A stretch of DNA of 64,000 nt, taken from the NCBI RefSeq assembly GCF_002101375.1, contig NZ_CP015207.1, forward strand, positions 1,831,001-1,895,000, given 5' to 3'. This document shows, piece by piece, positions 1 to 8,792 of this stretch; positions within the stretch are counted from its first letter, which is position 1, and each line of letters opens with the position of its first letter. A program made the translations under genes and the position numbers. Origin of the DNA: Sporosarcina ureae (GTDB lineage Bacteria > Bacillota > Bacilli > Bacillales_A > Planococcaceae). The notes below the pieces were generated by a model, which saw only the letters and a list, made by a program, of their open reading frames with translations, ran no database searches and was not told where the DNA came from.

Positions 1-477
1 GAACATGGAAAATGTCATCATATAGGGATTAACAGTGGAATCCGTCTTGCATTCCAATCCACCGTATAAATCATCTGCAAAATATTTTGATTCATTTCGT
101 AAGTCTTGACGATCTAGCATCTTGAAGCTTAAGCCCGCTTCTACTTGCTTTGACACCCATTGATTTGCAGCTTCCATCTCTGCATCATTCTCACAAACTA
201 AAATACTTCCTGGATTGCGATATTCAAATGAAAGCTCCAAATCTTTATCTAATTGATGAACCAATTCCTGACTTTTCAAAGACATTTGACTGTCGAAACC
301 GGGATCTTTATCAATCGCCAGTATATTTCCATCACATTTTGAGGAAGTGCCACTCGCTAGTTCGTTCTTTTCAAGCACTGTAATCTCCAAGCCCGCTTTA
401 GAACCGTAGTACGCAATGGCGGCTCCCATAATTCCCCCACCAATTACAACGATATCGCTATGTTGTATTCCTTTCAC
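1..477 (-). CDS. DAO-family FAD-dependent amine/imino-acid oxidase (partial, 3' end off window)
   Basis: The N-terminal 159 codons of a flavoprotein oxidase are present; the gene continues past the left edge. A GTG start follows a strong GGAGGA ribosome site, and the protein opens with a beta strand and the dinucleotide-binding motif GGGIMGAAIA, then an acidic residue ending strand 2 (VLEK), as in the D-amino-acid oxidase fold (glycine/sarcosine oxidase, HcnC, opine oxidase subunit B). It probably oxidises a secondary amine, imino acid or glycine-like substrate and passes electrons to the ferredoxin/flavoprotein subunits encoded divergently at 2.5-4.3 kb. A sigma-54 promoter lies about 40 bases upstream. 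The substrate cannot be read from the fragment; D-hydroxyproline, an opine and sarcosine are all possible. Confidence 0.8.
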   Translation of the reverse strand, partial: MKGIQHSDIVVIGGGIMGAAIAYYGSKAGLEITVLEKNELASGTSSKCDGNILAIDKDPGFDSQMSLKSQELVHQLDKDLELSFEYRNPGSILVCENDAEMEAANQWVSKQVEAGLSFKMLDRQDLRNESKYFADDLYGGLECKTDSTVNPYMMTFSMF

Positions 478-516
478 AGGAATCCTCCTCTCGATTGCCT
501 TTTCACTTTTATATAA

Positions 517-532
517 TGCAAGAACCATGCCA
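517..532 (-). promoter_or_regulatory. Sigma-54 (-24/-12) promoter for the DAO-family oxidase
   Basis: Read on the minus strand the site is TGGCATGGTTCTTGCA, with the GG and GC elements correctly spaced. It differs by one base from the site at 2461-2476 upstream of the partner operon. It lies about 40 bases upstream of the oxidase start codon. Confidence 0.85.
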
Positions 533-681
533 ACTTTATAATCCAACATTTATGTGACAGTTTATTAACCATAAAAACCCTAATGTATGGTAGCGCTTTC
601 TATTTGCGGAATCTTCTACTACTAATTTATTTTTGGAAGGTAGTTCACTGCAACTATTGAATTTTCAGGCAATAAGTGTAA

Positions 682-708
682 AGTATTATATACACTGTAT
701 AAAATACT
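682..708. promoter_or_regulatory. 27-bp near-perfect palindrome, candidate activator/auto-operator site
   Basis: The left half AGTATTATATACA and the right half TGTATAAAATACT match as inverted repeats at 12 of 13 positions around a single central base at 695. It ends about 6 bases before the regulator's ribosome site and lies about 150 bases upstream of the divergent sigma-54 promoter. It could therefore be an enhancer site, an autoregulatory operator, or both. No T-run follows, so it is not a terminator. Confidence 0.6.
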
Positions 709-726
709 GACATTGGAGTGACCAAA

Positions 727-2448
727 ATGTTGAAATACATTCACGATTTCATTACAGATATTATGAAAAAAGACTTTCTCATTGTGAACGGAAACACAAG
801 CGAGGAAATGATTAAACAATATATGACAAACTCTCCATCTACACAGCTGTTTATTAAACAAGCACAATACTACCTACATGTACGCTTGCACAAAAATCAA
901 CTCCGTTACGAAAATTCACCGATCCTATCTTTAGGTATTCCAATCAGTGAAGTATCCAAGAAGTTTTCCCATGTTGAATTCTTATTATGTCGTGATGCGC
1001 AAGGTGAAATTACAGGTTATATAAAAGCTGAACAATTCATTGATAAGTTGATAGAACAACACGAAAAGACATTGGCGTATTTGCAGACCGTCCTTCATAC
1101 AATCGACGAATCTTGCACCGTGATTGATCAAGATGCCAATGTATTGTACTGGACCAAAGGAGCGGAGTCTTTATTCTCTCTCAAAGAAAAAGACGTAATA
1201 GGTAAACCCATTACAGACTTTTTTGATACGAAGCACTTGGAGATACTACACACGTTACAAAATGGATCCTCAGTGCGTCATTCGCAACATCATGCACGCA
1301 AGGATCTCGTAGTGCTAATCAACTCCAACCCTATTTATCACAGGGATCGTATAATTGGCGCCGTCGTATCAGAAACCGATATAACAAGCCAGATCCGAAT
1401 GAATGATGAGTTGTACGCGACTTCCGAGAAACTGTTCTTGCTTGAAGAAGAGGTACGGAAAAGTGCATCTAACCATAATCCTTTCGATTATATAAAAGGA
1501 AACAGCGATAAACTCAAGCAGACAATCAACATGACTAAAAAGGCGGCTACTACGGATGCCAGCATTTTGCTGTACGGAGAGAGCGGTGTAGGAAAGGAAC
1601 TGTTCGCTAAAGCGATCCATAATTTAAGAGAGTCGCAGAACGCACCATTCGTCGCCATAAACTGTGGAGCAATACCTGAGAGCCTATTTGAAAGTGAAAT
1701 ATTCGGTTATGAAAAGGGAGCTTTTTCAGGCGCTGACCAGCGCGGGAAAAAGGGAAAGATTGAATTAGCCAGAGGTGGTACTCTTCTATTAGATGAAGTA
1801 GGAGAAATGCCACTCGATATGCAAGTGAAATTCCTCCGGGTCCTCCAAGAGCGTAGATACTATTCAGTGGGTGGTACAAAAGAGATTGAGGCTGACTTTC
1901 GCATTGTCGCCGCCACCAACCGCGATTTAAGGGAGCTTGTAAGCGAAGGTTCTTTTAGGGAAGACTTGTATTATCGCCTGAATGTTGTCAACGTGAAAAT
2001 CCCTGCACTGCGCGAACGGGCGGAGGATATCATAGAGCTGACCCATTACTTCCTTTATGAATTCTCCATTAAGTACAACCGGCAGATCAATAGTATTTCG
2101 CAAGTAGTTATGCAAGCGCTTCTCCAACATAACTGGCCGGGGAATATTCGGGAACTCCGTAACGCTATTGAACGCCTAGTCGTATTCTCTGATAAAGGTC
2201 TCGTCAATGTTCAAGACCTCCCCCCTGAAGTCATTGAAAATACCAACTCACTGGCTGTGGCCAATATGACGAAACCTGTTCAAACAGAAAGTGCGCCACT
2301 CACAGAACAGATGCAGAACTTTGAACGCAAGTTGATTGTACAGGAGTTGGAAAAGGCAAACGGAAATAAATTACAGTGTGCAAAAAACCTAGAAATCACC
2401 CGTGCCACTTTGTACAATAAAATGCACAAATTAGACATACCTTTCTAA
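727..2448 (+). CDS. Sigma-54-dependent transcriptional activator with PAS sensor
   Basis: An enhancer-binding protein of about 573 residues. Residues ~1-110 are an unassigned sensor region and ~112-225 look like a PAS domain (DESCTVIDQDANVLYWTKGAE). The AAA+ core spans ~255-490 with Walker A GESGVGKE (~284), the sigma-54-contacting loop in the variant form GAFSGA (~331) and Walker B GGTLLLDE (~350). A Fis-type helix-turn-helix ends the protein (~543-572). I chose the ATG at 727 because GGAGTG lies 6 bases before it; a GTG at 718 is in frame. It sits between two matching sigma-54 promoters and is the obvious regulator of both transcripts. No receiver domain is present, so it probably senses a metabolite, in the manner of RocR or PrdR. 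Confidence 0.92.
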   Translation: MLKYIHDFITDIMKKDFLIVNGNTSEEMIKQYMTNSPSTQLFIKQAQYYLHVRLHKNQLRYENSPILSLGIPISEVSKKFSHVEFLLCRDAQGEITGYIKAEQFIDKLIEQHEKTLAYLQTVLHTIDESCTVIDQDANVLYWTKGAESLFSLKEKDVIGKPITDFFDTKHLEILHTLQNGSSVRHSQHHARKDLVVLINSNPIYHRDRIIGAVVSETDITSQIRMNDELYATSEKLFLLEEEVRKSASNHNPFDYIKGNSDKLKQTINMTKKAATTDASILLYGESGVGKELFAKAIHNLRESQNAPFVAINCGAIPESLFESEIFGYEKGAFSGADQRGKKGKIELARGGTLLLDEVGEMPLDMQVKFLRVLQERRYYSVGGTKEIEADFRIVAATNRDLRELVSEGSFREDLYYRLNVVNVKIPALRERAEDIIELTHYFLYEFSIKYNRQINSISQVVMQALLQHNWPGNIRELRNAIERLVVFSDKGLVNVQDLPPEVIENTNSLAVANMTKPVQTESAPLTEQMQNFERKLIVQELEKANGNKLQCAKNLEITRATLYNKMHKLDIPF

Positions 2449-2460
2449 AACTTCTTTCAT

Positions 2461-2476
2461 TGGCATGATTCTTGCA
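2461..2476 (+). promoter_or_regulatory. Sigma-54 (-24/-12) promoter for the 2Fe-2S/flavoprotein operon
   Basis: TGGCATGATTCTTGCA fits the sigma-54 consensus with correct GG-GC spacing. It lies 13 bases after the activator's stop codon and 38 bases before the next start, and it is identical in 15 of 16 positions to the divergent site at 517-532. Confidence 0.9.
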
Positions 2477-2514
2477 TATTAGTTAAGCAGTAAACTAGCA
2501 AGGAGTGAACATAC

Positions 2515-2784
2515 ATGTCCGAAAAAGATATAATTATTTGCAGATGCGAAGAAGTTACTTACTCCGATTTAAAAGAAACAGCCAAAAGATTTCAATGCAC
2601 ACCGAGAGAACTTAAATTACGTACGCGTGCAGGTATGGGCTATTGCGGAGGAAGAACTTGCCGCAACGCCGTAGACAGCATAGCGCTTGAAAGTACAGAA
2701 CGGGATGAATCACAAATCACATTAAAATATCAACCTCCAATCAGACCCGTAAGTTTCAGCAAATTAGGGGAGGTTTTCGAATGA
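2515..2784 (+). CDS. BFD-like [2Fe-2S]-binding protein, oxidase subunit
   Basis: An 89-residue protein of the bacterioferritin-associated ferredoxin type. Four cysteines, C9-x-C11 and C44-x4-C49 (GYCGGRTC), fit a [2Fe-2S] ligand set. In many HcnB/OoxA-type flavoproteins this module is fused to the C-terminus of the FAD subunit; here it is a separate gene, and the FAD subunit downstream lacks it. AAGGAG precedes the ATG, and the stop overlaps the next start (ATGA), so coupling is likely. It should relay electrons within the amine/imino-acid oxidase complex. Confidence 0.85.
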   Translation: MSEKDIIICRCEEVTYSDLKETAKRFQCTPRELKLRTRAGMGYCGGRTCRNAVDSIALESTERDESQITLKYQPPIRPVSFSKLGEVFE

Positions 2785-3122
2785 GTCAGCGAATTGTAAA
2801 CCACCCAGTACTCGGAACACTAGACGAATCACAAAGCATCACATTTACATTCGACGATGTAGAATACAAAGCGCTTCATGACGAATCAATTGCCGCTGCC
2901 CTGCTGGCTAACGGTATTAGAACGTTGCGCCATCACGAAGAAAGCGGTTCTCCTAGAGGCATTTACTGCAATATTGGTCACTGCTTTGAATGCCGAGTAA
3001 CCGTAGACGGTGTACAAGGTGAACGAGCATGTCTAACACCGATCAAACAAGGAATGCGGGTCGTAAGCGGTGGTAAATTACTGACAGACGTACGTGATTG
3101 GAGGGCCAATCATGGAAAATAA
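2781..3122 (+). CDS. [2Fe-2S] ferredoxin-like subunit (HcnA / SoxA N-terminal type)
   Basis: A 113-residue plant-type ferredoxin-fold protein. Cysteines C63, C68, C71 and C84 (pattern C-x4-C-x2-C-x12-C) match the loop of the Fer2_4 family found in HcnA and the N-terminus of sarcosine and opine oxidase alpha subunits. It overlaps the gene before by 4 bases and the one after by 11, so the three are cotranslated. The presumed role is electron transfer between the FAD centre of the oxidase and its acceptor. Confidence 0.87.
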   Translation: MSQRIVNHPVLGTLDESQSITFTFDDVEYKALHDESIAAALLANGIRTLRHHEESGSPRGIYCNIGHCFECRVTVDGVQGERACLTPIKQGMRVVSGGKLLTDVRDWRANHGK

Positions 3123-4329
3123 AACCATAATTATTGGCGCGGGACCAGCCGGATTAACTGCGGCCATCACGATTGCATCACGCGGTCACAGTGTACTAGT
3201 TATCGACGAATATATGAAACCGGGTGGACGATTACTCGGTCAGCTATACGAAGAGCCTAATGGTAACTGGTGGAACGGTATCGTAGAATCCAACAAACTA
3301 CATCAACAGGCTAAGGAACTGGGTGTCGATATTAAGCTACACACACCCGTCTCCAACATCGAGTTGCAGGACGGAATTTGGAGCGTCCATACAGATGTAG
3401 ACATTTATGAAACTACTCATTTATTGCTGGCGACAGGGGCCGCGGAAAGTCCTCTTCCCATTAAAGGTTGGACGCTTCCGGGAGTCATGTCAGTCGGAGC
3501 TGCACAAGTTATGACCAACGTGCATCGCGTAAAACCCGGAGATCGTGGAGTCATTATCGGTGTGAATGTCTTATCATCTGCAATTGCAATGGAACTGAAA
3601 ATGGCAGATATTGACATCGCTTGTATTACATTGCCCGTTTCCAATACCGTAAATGAAAAGTTCGGACAGCCACTAGAAGTTATGAACTCACTTCTGCATG
3701 TTTCACATATGGCTCCTTCTGCATTTATTAAAATGGGAAGTAAACTGATGAAAAATGACTTTTTCAAACAACTTGGTATTACATTCTTTCCTAAAAATGG
3801 TGTGAAAATGTGGGATATACCGATTATGTTACGAAAAGCAGTTACTGAAATCATTGGCGATGAACAAGTCGAAGGTGTGAAAATCTCTACGATTAATGCA
3901 GCCGGTGAAGTGATTCCTGGCACTGAAGAGGTTATTGGAGCGGATTTCGTATGTATAGCGGGTGGTTTGTATCCTCTAGCGGAATTGGCAGCTGTCGCTG
4001 GATGTCCTTTCTATCACATAGAAGAACTTGGTGGATATGTCCCATTGCATAACGAACGCATGGAATCCACCCTTCCCGGGCTTTATGTTGCGGGGAACAT
4101 CACGGGTATTGAAGGAGCTAAAGTTGCCATGAGTCAAGGGCAAACTGCGGGTCTCTCTATTGTCAACAACTTGGAGAATGGCACACTGGAAAATGACTTA
4201 ATTTCCTCGATACAGGATACTGAGCATACGAGAGAGAATGCCTATATTCAATTTCATCCTGAAATCGGTCATGGTAAGAATAAGCTTCAGAAGTATTGGG
4301 ATGAATACCATGCAGCGGTGACAACATAA
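3112..4329 (+). CDS. NAD(P)/FAD-dependent oxidoreductase (HcnB / opine oxidase subunit A type)
   Basis: A flavoprotein of about 405 residues with an N-terminal FAD motif IIGAGPAGLTAA and a C-terminal FAD/substrate-closing segment GLYVAGNITGIEGAKVA, as in the HcnB/OoxA and sarcosine-oxidase-alpha flavoprotein module. The ATG at 3112 follows GGAGG by 8 bases; a longer in-frame start at 3094 would lie upstream of that site. It lacks the C-terminal Cys-rich BFD segment, which is encoded separately at 2515. With the ferredoxin, the BFD protein and the divergent DAO-type subunit it should form a heteromeric membrane-linked dehydrogenase. The actual substrate is unknown. Confidence 0.87.
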   Translation: MENKTIIIGAGPAGLTAAITIASRGHSVLVIDEYMKPGGRLLGQLYEEPNGNWWNGIVESNKLHQQAKELGVDIKLHTPVSNIELQDGIWSVHTDVDIYETTHLLLATGAAESPLPIKGWTLPGVMSVGAAQVMTNVHRVKPGDRGVIIGVNVLSSAIAMELKMADIDIACITLPVSNTVNEKFGQPLEVMNSLLHVSHMAPSAFIKMGSKLMKNDFFKQLGITFFPKNGVKMWDIPIMLRKAVTEIIGDEQVEGVKISTINAAGEVIPGTEEVIGADFVCIAGGLYPLAELAAVAGCPFYHIEELGGYVPLHNERMESTLPGLYVAGNITGIEGAKVAMSQGQTAGLSIVNNLENGTLENDLISSIQDTEHTRENAYIQFHPEIGHGKNKLQKYWDEYHAAVTT

Positions 4330-4345
4330 TTTTTCCAAACGAAAA

Positions 4346-4377
4346 AGCTCTACTGCGAAGTACATCGCAGTAGAGCT
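4346..4377 (-). terminator. Bidirectional intrinsic terminator between the flavoprotein operon and mqo
   Basis: A perfect 13-bp stem (AGCTCTACTGCGA with its complement) encloses a 6-base loop. On the minus strand it is followed by a T run, which suits mqo. On the plus strand the tail is poor, but the same hairpin can end the convergent operon. Confidence 0.8.
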
Positions 4378-4394
4378 ATTCAACATCTACACTA

Positions 4395-5906
4395 TTAGCT
4401 ATGAACTGTTTCTTTCTCGAGCTCATTTTCTGTTAGCTTCAATATCTTAGAAGTAGAAGCATGCATGTCCTTCAATAACTCAGGATGTTCTGCTAATGCT
4501 TTACCATATGAAGGAATCATTTCTTTCAATTTTGGCTCCCAATCACTTACTTGTCCCGGGAAGCACTTGTTAATCAGATCCAACATAACTGCTACTGCAG
4601 TGGATGCCCCAGGCGAAGCTCCAAGCAATGCTGCAATGGAACCGTCCTTATCCGTTACAAGTTCTGTACCAAATTGAAGTGTACCTTTGCTATCTGGAGT
4701 ATCCTTGATAACTTGCACACGTTGGCCTGCAGTCCATAAATCCCAGTCTTCACTCTTCGCATCCGGAATAAATTCACGCAGTTCATTGATACGTTGTTCT
4801 TTTGTTTGTACCACTTGTTCTACCAAATACTTAGTCAATGACATATTCTTTGCACCACATGCTAGCATAGTCGTTAAGTTATTGGGTTTCACAGAACCAA
4901 TAAGGTCCATCATGGATCCTTCTTTCAAGAACTTCGGTGTGAATCCTGCGAAAGGACCGAATAGCAAGGACTTCTCACCATCAATATAGCGGGTATCCAA
5001 GTGCGGAACGGACATTGGCGGTGCACCGACTTTTGCTTTTCCGTATACTTTTGCGTGATGTTTTGCAATTACATCTGGATTTTTACAGACCATGAAGACA
5101 CCACTGATTGGGAATCCACCGATATGTTTACTTTCGGGAATACCTGTTTTCTGTAGCAATGGAAGACTTCCGCCTCCGCCACCAATGAAAACAAATTTAG
5201 TTTTATGGAATTCAAGCTTACCATCTTTATTATTCTTTATTTTTAATTCCCATTCGCCATCACTTGTACGTTTGATATCTTCTACTTGATGACCGTAGTT
5301 CACTTCAACGTCCACTGTTTGCATATGCTCAATTAACATACGCGTCAATGCACCGAAGTTTACGTCTGTACCTGTGTCGATTTTTGTTGCAGCAATCGCT
5401 TCATCAACAGTACGGTCTTGCATGATCAACGGAATCCATTCTTTTAGTTTTTCCGGATCATCGGAAAACTCCATTCCTTGGAATAGTGGATTTGCTGTCA
5501 TCGCTTCAAAGCGTTTCTTCAAATACGTCACATTGTCTTCACCTTGTACAAGACTCATGTGTGGCAGTGGCATAATAAATTGCTCAGGGTCTTTAATCAA
5601 CTTTTTTTCTACTAGATGCGACCAAAACTGCATAGATAATTGGAACTGTTCATTTACTTTAACCGCTTTTGTGATATCTACAGTCCCATCCGGCTTTTCG
5701 GAAGTATAGTTCAGTTCACATAAAGCTGCGTGTCCTGTTCCCGCATTATTCATCTCATGCGAGCTCTCTTCACCCGCTTTATCTAATTTCTCGAATAACG
5801 AGATATTCCAGTCAGGCGCTAATTCTTTAAGCATTGTTCCTAGCGTCGCACTCATAATTCCGGCGCCAATTAATATAACATCTGATTTAGTTTGTCTATT
5901 ACTCAT
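4395..5906 (-). CDS. mqo: Malate:quinone oxidoreductase
   Basis: A 503-residue peripheral membrane FAD enzyme that oxidises malate to oxaloacetate and reduces the quinone pool, bypassing NAD malate dehydrogenase in the TCA cycle. The N-terminal FAD motif ([19 protein letters not shown]), the segment [18 protein letters not shown], and [14 protein letters not shown] are characteristic of the Mqo family, and the length is typical. AAGGAAGGT precedes the ATG. It is monocistronic, facing the preceding operon tail-to-tail across a shared terminator. Confidence 0.96.
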   Translation of the reverse strand: MSNRQTKSDVILIGAGIMSATLGTMLKELAPDWNISLFEKLDKAGEESSHEMNNAGTGHAALCELNYTSEKPDGTVDITKAVKVNEQFQLSMQFWSHLVEKKLIKDPEQFIMPLPHMSLVQGEDNVTYLKKRFEAMTANPLFQGMEFSDDPEKLKEWIPLIMQDRTVDEAIAATKIDTGTDVNFGALTRMLIEHMQTVDVEVNYGHQVEDIKRTSDGEWELKIKNNKDGKLEFHKTKFVFIGGGGGSLPLLQKTGIPESKHIGGFPISGVFMVCKNPDVIAKHHAKVYGKAKVGAPPMSVPHLDTRYIDGEKSLLFGPFAGFTPKFLKEGSMMDLIGSVKPNNLTTMLACGAKNMSLTKYLVEQVVQTKEQRINELREFIPDAKSEDWDLWTAGQRVQVIKDTPDSKGTLQFGTELVTDKDGSIAALLGASPGASTAVAVMLDLINKCFPGQVSDWEPKLKEMIPSYGKALAEHPELLKDMHASTSKILKLTENELEKETVHS

Positions 5907-6153
5907 TTTGACCTTCCTTATATGTGAAATTTACAGAAACGTAAATGTTCCTAAATAAGGCGTCACAGCATACATGGCGCGTACTAGGAGCACTTTATTC
6001 TGTCTCAGTTTAACCATACATCTACTACCATCTTTTCTATTATACATCAAATATAATTAGGTTTAAAGGGACTTGTTTATTTATCAGGATAAAGCCGGTA
6101 ATATGTCGGAATTTTGAACCACTTTATGGATTCCAATGAATTCATGGTTGTTT

Positions 6154-7347
6154 TCACGTCAATAAGTCTTCTGAGATCACTTTGAACCCTTCAATGATTG
6201 TGTCCTCTTCTACTTCAATCAAAATACATTGCTTGCCATCATAGTTAACTTGTTTGACATATTTCAGGTCTTGTGGACTAATTGAAATGTTTGCTACTTT
6301 GGTTTCGATCTTAATCGATTTCGACGTATAACTTGGTACGATGTGTGTTGCTTTCATTTCATAAGAGGTATCATCCACTACGGTCTGGAAAGCTGTTTCT
6401 ACTGCTTCTGTATTAACGTAGTCAACACCGCTCATTTTCAACACACGCTCTACTTGCTTCGCATCGATTGCTGGTGGCTCTTCCGGTTCTTCCTCTTCTT
6501 CATCCACTACAGTTAATCGGTAGATTGCTTCATATACATTTCCTAGTGTTTCCGTATCTACTTCACCGCCGACTACTTGTTTGACAATCTCCTCGAAAAC
6601 GGCCTTATCGTCGGCAGCGGTCACCACTTCTTCACCATTCAGGACATTCTCTATGAACGCATAATCGGGTTTATTCGCTTTACCCGCCGAATATAGTACA
6701 TGATTGACATCAGCTGAATTGTCCGTGAAGCAAGGGAATAAAAAGCCGCCTATTGGTGACGCAAGATTAATGATGGGATCGAGCATCGTATTCGATTTGA
6801 ATTCACGCTCTTGGAAATCAAATATAATGGAGCGCTTCGGCAAGTCTGTATGATTCATACTGCACAAAATAAACGGTGTGGTAAACACTTCATCGCGCAT
6901 ATCAATTTCAGTTTCCTCACTGTTACGCTTAGTCTTCTTAAAGTAGTTTCCACGAATAAATGTCACGACGAGATCTTTTTCATATTGGACATCTTGCACC
7001 ATCTTCAGTGCTAGATGTTGCATTTCCTCTTTCCATTCATCGGCTTCTTCCGCTTGCAATCCTTCATACAATAGTTTTTGTGCGTGATGATCGTTAGTCT
7101 CTTCTTCTTGACGTTCGAACTTCACTTCAAATAACTTCATACCTAGTTTACCACCAAGCACTTTTTTGAAATTGGTCATAAACAGTTCCTGTTGCTCACG
7201 GTCAAGCAAAGCAAAAGCCTGACTTTCTTCATGGTAAATCTCATTGCTTTCCTGCCTAATATAGACATGGTAAATATCAGTGATCGTCAAAAGATCAGTA
7301 TCTAATTTAAATCGTTTACGAATATCTGCAATATCATTTTTATTCAT
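6154..7347 (-). CDS. DUF4317 domain protein
   Basis: A 397-residue soluble, acidic protein that I recognise as DUF4317, a family common in Bacillota and of unknown function. The N-terminus (MNKNDIADIRKRFKLDTD) is typical. A strongly acidic stretch near residues 285-300 (VVDEEEEEPEEPP) separates a larger N-terminal part from a C-terminal part. No signal peptide, membrane segment or catalytic motif is visible. It stands alone between mqo and ohr, about 250 bases from mqo, and no clear terminator was found at its end. Confidence 0.8.
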   Translation of the reverse strand: MNKNDIADIRKRFKLDTDLLTITDIYHVYIRQESNEIYHEESQAFALLDREQQELFMTNFKKVLGGKLGMKLFEVKFERQEEETNDHHAQKLLYEGLQAEEADEWKEEMQHLALKMVQDVQYEKDLVVTFIRGNYFKKTKRNSEETEIDMRDEVFTTPFILCSMNHTDLPKRSIIFDFQEREFKSNTMLDPIINLASPIGGFLFPCFTDNSADVNHVLYSAGKANKPDYAFIENVLNGEEVVTAADDKAVFEEIVKQVVGGEVDTETLGNVYEAIYRLTVVDEEEEEPEEPPAIDAKQVERVLKMSGVDYVNTEAVETAFQTVVDDTSYEMKATHIVPSYTSKSIKIETKVANISISPQDLKYVKQVNYDGKQCILIEVEEDTIIEGFKVISEDLLT

Positions 7348-7509
7348 TTCGTGTTCCCACTTCCTAACTGATTTAAATAAATTTAATCACTACGTCGGAT
7401 GACGCTTCTATACACGCGCATAAAAAATTAAAGATTTCACACATACTTATCCACTATTCGGGTACACAATGAAGTGAGACTAAAAAATCAGACAAGGGGT
7501 AGTGATTTC

Positions 7510-7932
7510 ATGTCAGAAAAACTATTTACATCCACAGCAACCGCTAACGGAGGAAGAGAAGGCCATGTAGTATCCTCCGATAAAGTAGTAGAATTCGATA
7601 CGGCAATGCCAGGAACAAAAAGAGCAAAAGAATTAGAGAACTCAACCAACCCTGAACAATTATTTGCTGCAGGTTACGCAGCTTGTTTCGATAGCGCACT
7701 TCAACTTGTAGCAAGCAAAGAACGCGTTAAGTTTTCATCAGAAGTCACTGCAAACGTCAGCTTGTGCAAAGATGAAACAGACGGTGGTTTCAAACTAGAA
7801 GTTGAATTACAAGTAACCGGTAGAGACATTGAAAAGACAAAGCTTGAAGAGCTAGTGGAAAAAGCACACCATGTCTGCCCATATTCCAAAGCAACTAGGG
7901 GTAATATTGAAGTGACACTTACTGTACTTTAA
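7510..7932 (+). CDS. ohr: Organic hydroperoxide resistance protein (Ohr/OsmC family)
   Basis: A protein of about 140 residues, the usual Ohr length. It contains both redox cysteines: one in AACFDSAL and one in HVCPYSKATRGN, the pair that reduces organic hydroperoxides using lipoyl-type thiols. I chose the ATG at 7510 because AAGGGG lies about 10 bases upstream; an earlier in-frame start at 7474 adds 12 non-conserved residues. It is a single gene with its own terminator and no adjacent ohrR. B. subtilis has OhrA and OhrB paralogues and I cannot say which this corresponds to. Confidence 0.92.
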   Translation: MSEKLFTSTATANGGREGHVVSSDKVVEFDTAMPGTKRAKELENSTNPEQLFAAGYAACFDSALQLVASKERVKFSSEVTANVSLCKDETDGGFKLEVELQVTGRDIEKTKLEELVEKAHHVCPYSKATRGNIEVTLTVL

Positions 7933-7957
7933 TTCTGCATCTAAAAATAACAGGATA

Positions 7958-8005
7958 GGCTGTGCTGGAAATCGTGAATACACGACATCTAGCACAGCCT
8001 TTTAA
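7958..8005 (+). terminator. Intrinsic terminator of ohr
   Basis: The outer stem AGGCTGTGCT pairs with AGCACAGCCT, an inner stem TCGTG/CACGA lies within it, and TTTTA follows. Confidence 0.75.
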
Positions 8006-8023
8006 TTCACCGGAAGATACTTT

Positions 8024-8773
8024 CTATTTTTCCAATCCCTCCATTAATTTCACAATCGCAGCAGAAGTCTGCATAATCTGCTCTTTATTCGATATAGTAG
8101 CTACCCCGTCACCCTTCTGCTCACCGTAATCACCAAAACCTGCGTGATTACCACCTTCTATTTCGATGAACTTCGAATCACTAGGCATACTAGACTTGGC
8201 CGCCTTAATAGCCTTCGCATCCGCCACCTCATCATGACTCGCCCGAATCGACAACACATCCACCGACGTTTCACTCAAATCCGTGTGGCTTCCAGGATAA
8301 GAAGCCAGCAACACGAGCGCAGAAATCTTTTCATGACGGGATGCATAATCCGATGCTGTCACACCGCCTAAAGAGTGACCCCCTATTAACCATGTATCCA
8401 TTTGAGGATGATTACGTATCACCTTATCTGCCCGATCAGGGGAGAAGATTGCCATCTTGAGCGGCAAGTGAGGAATGATTACAGTATAGCCTTGTTTAGC
8501 AATCTCCTTGGCCATCGGTGCGTATGCTTCGGCTTCTACTTTTGCACCTTGATAGAAAATAAAACCTATGTTTCTCTTATTTGAAGTAGGCTCAAACACT
8601 AAGTCTTTACCATTTGTCACGGTTACATCTGAATCTGACTGCAAATTTTCTTCCGCGTAAGACTGCGCTTTATAATAAGAACTAGTAAACAGGAAGAACC
8701 CAACTGCAATCATTAACAGGAAAATACCTAGCCCGATAAATAACTTGAATTTCCATGTCCTCTTTTTTTTCAT
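8024..8773 (-). CDS. Membrane-anchored alpha/beta hydrolase
   Basis: A 249-residue protein with a basic N-terminus and one membrane segment (about residues 11-30, FIGLGIFLLMIAVGFFLF), followed by an extracytoplasmic alpha/beta-hydrolase domain. The nucleophile elbow is GGHSLGG (Ser about residue 135); ASHDE probably supplies the acid and GGNHAGFG the histidine. The family (Abhydrolase_5-like) includes esterases and lipases, but the substrate is not evident. It is probably co-oriented in transcription with the Nudix gene 19 bases upstream. Confidence 0.85.
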   Translation of the reverse strand: MKKKRTWKFKLFIGLGIFLLMIAVGFFLFTSSYYKAQSYAEENLQSDSDVTVTNGKDLVFEPTSNKRNIGFIFYQGAKVEAEAYAPMAKEIAKQGYTVIIPHLPLKMAIFSPDRADKVIRNHPQMDTWLIGGHSLGGVTASDYASRHEKISALVLLASYPGSHTDLSETSVDVLSIRASHDEVADAKAIKAAKSSMPSDSKFIEIEGGNHAGFGDYGEQKGDGVATISNKEQIMQTSAAIVKLMEGLEK

Positions 8774-8792
8774 ACTTGATCCTCATTCCAGT

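Noticed and set aside
5907..6153. Riboswitch or attenuator upstream of mqo
   Set aside because: No convincing conserved fold or terminator/antiterminator pair could be drawn by eye.
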